In this document: one piece after another, positions 6,629 through 7,969 of the stretch
How the letters are laid out: every line of letters starts with the position of its first letter
Numbering within the stretch: position 1 is the first letter of the stretch
From: Desulfobia sp.
GTDB lineage: Bacteria > Desulfobacterota > Desulfobulbia > Desulfobulbales > SURF-16
Direction: 5' to 3'
DNA length: 7,969 bases
Assembly (NCBI GenBank): GCA_030608985.1
Contig: JAUWDC010000038.1
Span: forward strand, 1-7,969
The notes under the pieces: model-generated
Databases searched by the model: none
Told to the model about the DNA's origin: nothing
Seen by the model: only the letters and a program-made list of their open reading frames with translations
Position numbers and translations under genes: made by a program

Positions 6629-6979
6629 TCAGCCACCGGAGGGACTGCAGGAGGCTCCTTTCGCATTTGAGGAAGTCAAGCTGGCCACTGTACTGAGAAT
6701 GTATTGCCTGGAGACCTTGACCTTGATATTATCAGCAATCTCAAGAGTGACAACGGTATCTGTTATGCCGGTAATTTTCCCATGCAGACCTCCGCCTGCC
6801 ACAACCTCATCCCCTTTTTTCAAATGCTGTAAAAATTCCTGTTGGGCCTTCGCCTTTTTCTGCTGTGGCCTGATAAGCAGAAAATAAAAAACGACAAAAA
6901 TAAGGATCATTGGAATGAACCCTGCCAGAGGATTCCCAGCCGACTGCGTTGCGCCGGCCGCATAGGCTATATCAACCAT
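6629..6979 (-). CDS. yajC: Sec translocon accessory subunit YajC
   Basis: The protein has 116 residues, the normal YajC length. A short Ala/Gly-rich N-terminus is followed by one transmembrane helix (about 19-37, PLAGFIPMILIFVVFYFLLI) and the hallmark RPQQKK at 37-42. A soluble domain follows with LKKGDEVVAGGGLHGKITGI (53-72), the conserved YajC beta-barrel region. YajC is an inner-membrane protein that associates with SecDF and SecYEG during protein export. It follows tgt on the same strand after a 170-base gap containing a palindrome. In most proteobacteria secD and secF come next; here the next gene is the hybrid kinase. The tail ASCSPSGG is short and not obviously conserved. The start is supported by a strong Shine-Dalgarno. 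Confidence 0.96.
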   Translation of the reverse strand: MVDIAYAAGATQSAGNPLAGFIPMILIFVVFYFLLIRPQQKKAKAQQEFLQHLKKGDEVVAGGGLHGKITGITDTVVTLEIADNIKVKVSRQYILSTVASLTSSNAKGASCSPSGG

Positions 6980-6985
6980 AGTGTA

Positions 6986-6990
6986 CTCCT
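6986..6990 (-). promoter_or_regulatory. Ribosome binding site of yajC
   Basis: On the minus strand AGGAG lies 6 bases before the yajC ATG (6979-6977). It is the clearest Shine-Dalgarno in the window and fixes this start. The kinase and U32 genes lack a comparable site. Confidence 0.85.
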
Positions 6991-7044
6991 GTAAAATTGT
7001 ATGAAAGTTTTAAGTTTTGATGGCATCACAAAAAATCTTTTTTC

Positions 7045-7125
7045 ACCACAGAGGGCACAGAGACCACAGAGAAATCTTTTTTTATTACAAGCAGCTCCCT
7101 CTGTGGTCTCCGTGTGCTCTGTGGT
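7045..7125. repeat. Palindrome of reiterated CACAGAG heptamers (copy B)
   Basis: Arms 7045-7071 and 7099-7125 are 27 bases each and pair at 24 of 27 positions around a 27-base spacer. The left arm carries three exact CACAGAG units at a 9-base period (7047, 7056, 7065). The right arm carries CTCTGTG, CTCCGTG, CTCTGTG with the same period. Arm length, period and the flanking ACCAC/GTGGT ends equal those of copy A at 1445-1523, with 18 of 27 left-arm bases shared, so the two belong to one family. It fills the gap between the tgt stop and the yajC start. Confidence 0.87.
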
Positions 7126-7149
7126 TGATTTTTAGTTTTTACGAGTTCA

Positions 7150-7969
<820 letters not shown>

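Noticed and set aside
7045..7125. Short regularly spaced repeats that could suggest a CRISPR-like array
   Set aside because: The units are 7 bases with 2-base gaps and are arranged as a palindrome, with no unique spacers and no cas genes.

Overview
The window most likely comes from a Gram-negative, moderate-GC bacterium. My best guess is Desulfobacterota (the former Deltaproteobacteria), from the mix of a tgt-yajC pair, a very large HDOD/GAF hybrid histidine kinase, a MerR-type helix-turn-helix fused to an FlhG/MinD-like ATPase, an ExeA-type AAA ATPase, and several long palindromic repeats in the intergenic gaps. No 16S rRNA or other phylogenetic marker is present, so this placement is inference.

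Layout. Positions 1-171 hold a 94-bp inverted repeat and then the only plus-strand gene, a U32 family protein (172-1425) resembling the tRNA U34 hydroxylation protein TrhP/YegQ. A palindrome built from a reiterated CACGAAG heptamer (1445-1523) sits in the convergent gap. Everything else is on the minus strand. Reading from the right edge, these are tgt (queuosine tRNA modification, 5' end cut by the window), a second heptamer-type palindrome (7045-7125), yajC, a 108-bp palindrome (6480-6587), the 917-residue HDOD-GAF-kinase-receiver protein (3676-6429), the HTH-FlhG-like ATPase (2572-3624), the ExeA-like ATPase (1718-2575, overlapping the previous gene by ATGA), and a possible 57-codon gene overlapping its end (1582-1755).

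How the genes may work together. tgt and yajC are the usual start of the queA-tgt-yajC-secD-secF cluster, but secD does not follow here. The kinase and the two ATPases look like a co-transcribed signalling and localisation module. A hybrid kinase senses an unknown signal, and a MinD/FlhG-type and an ExeA-type ATPase could place or assemble a surface structure; that last step is inference. TrhP-like and Tgt both act on the wobble base U34/G34 of tRNAs but lie in opposite, separate transcription units.

The least ordinary signals are the 108-bp palindrome between yajC and the kinase gene, whose mismatches strongly favour an RNA fold on the plus strand, and the HTH-FlhG/ExeA pair. No gene-free stretch exceeds 300 bases, and I see no tRNA, rRNA, CRISPR array or intact insertion sequence.
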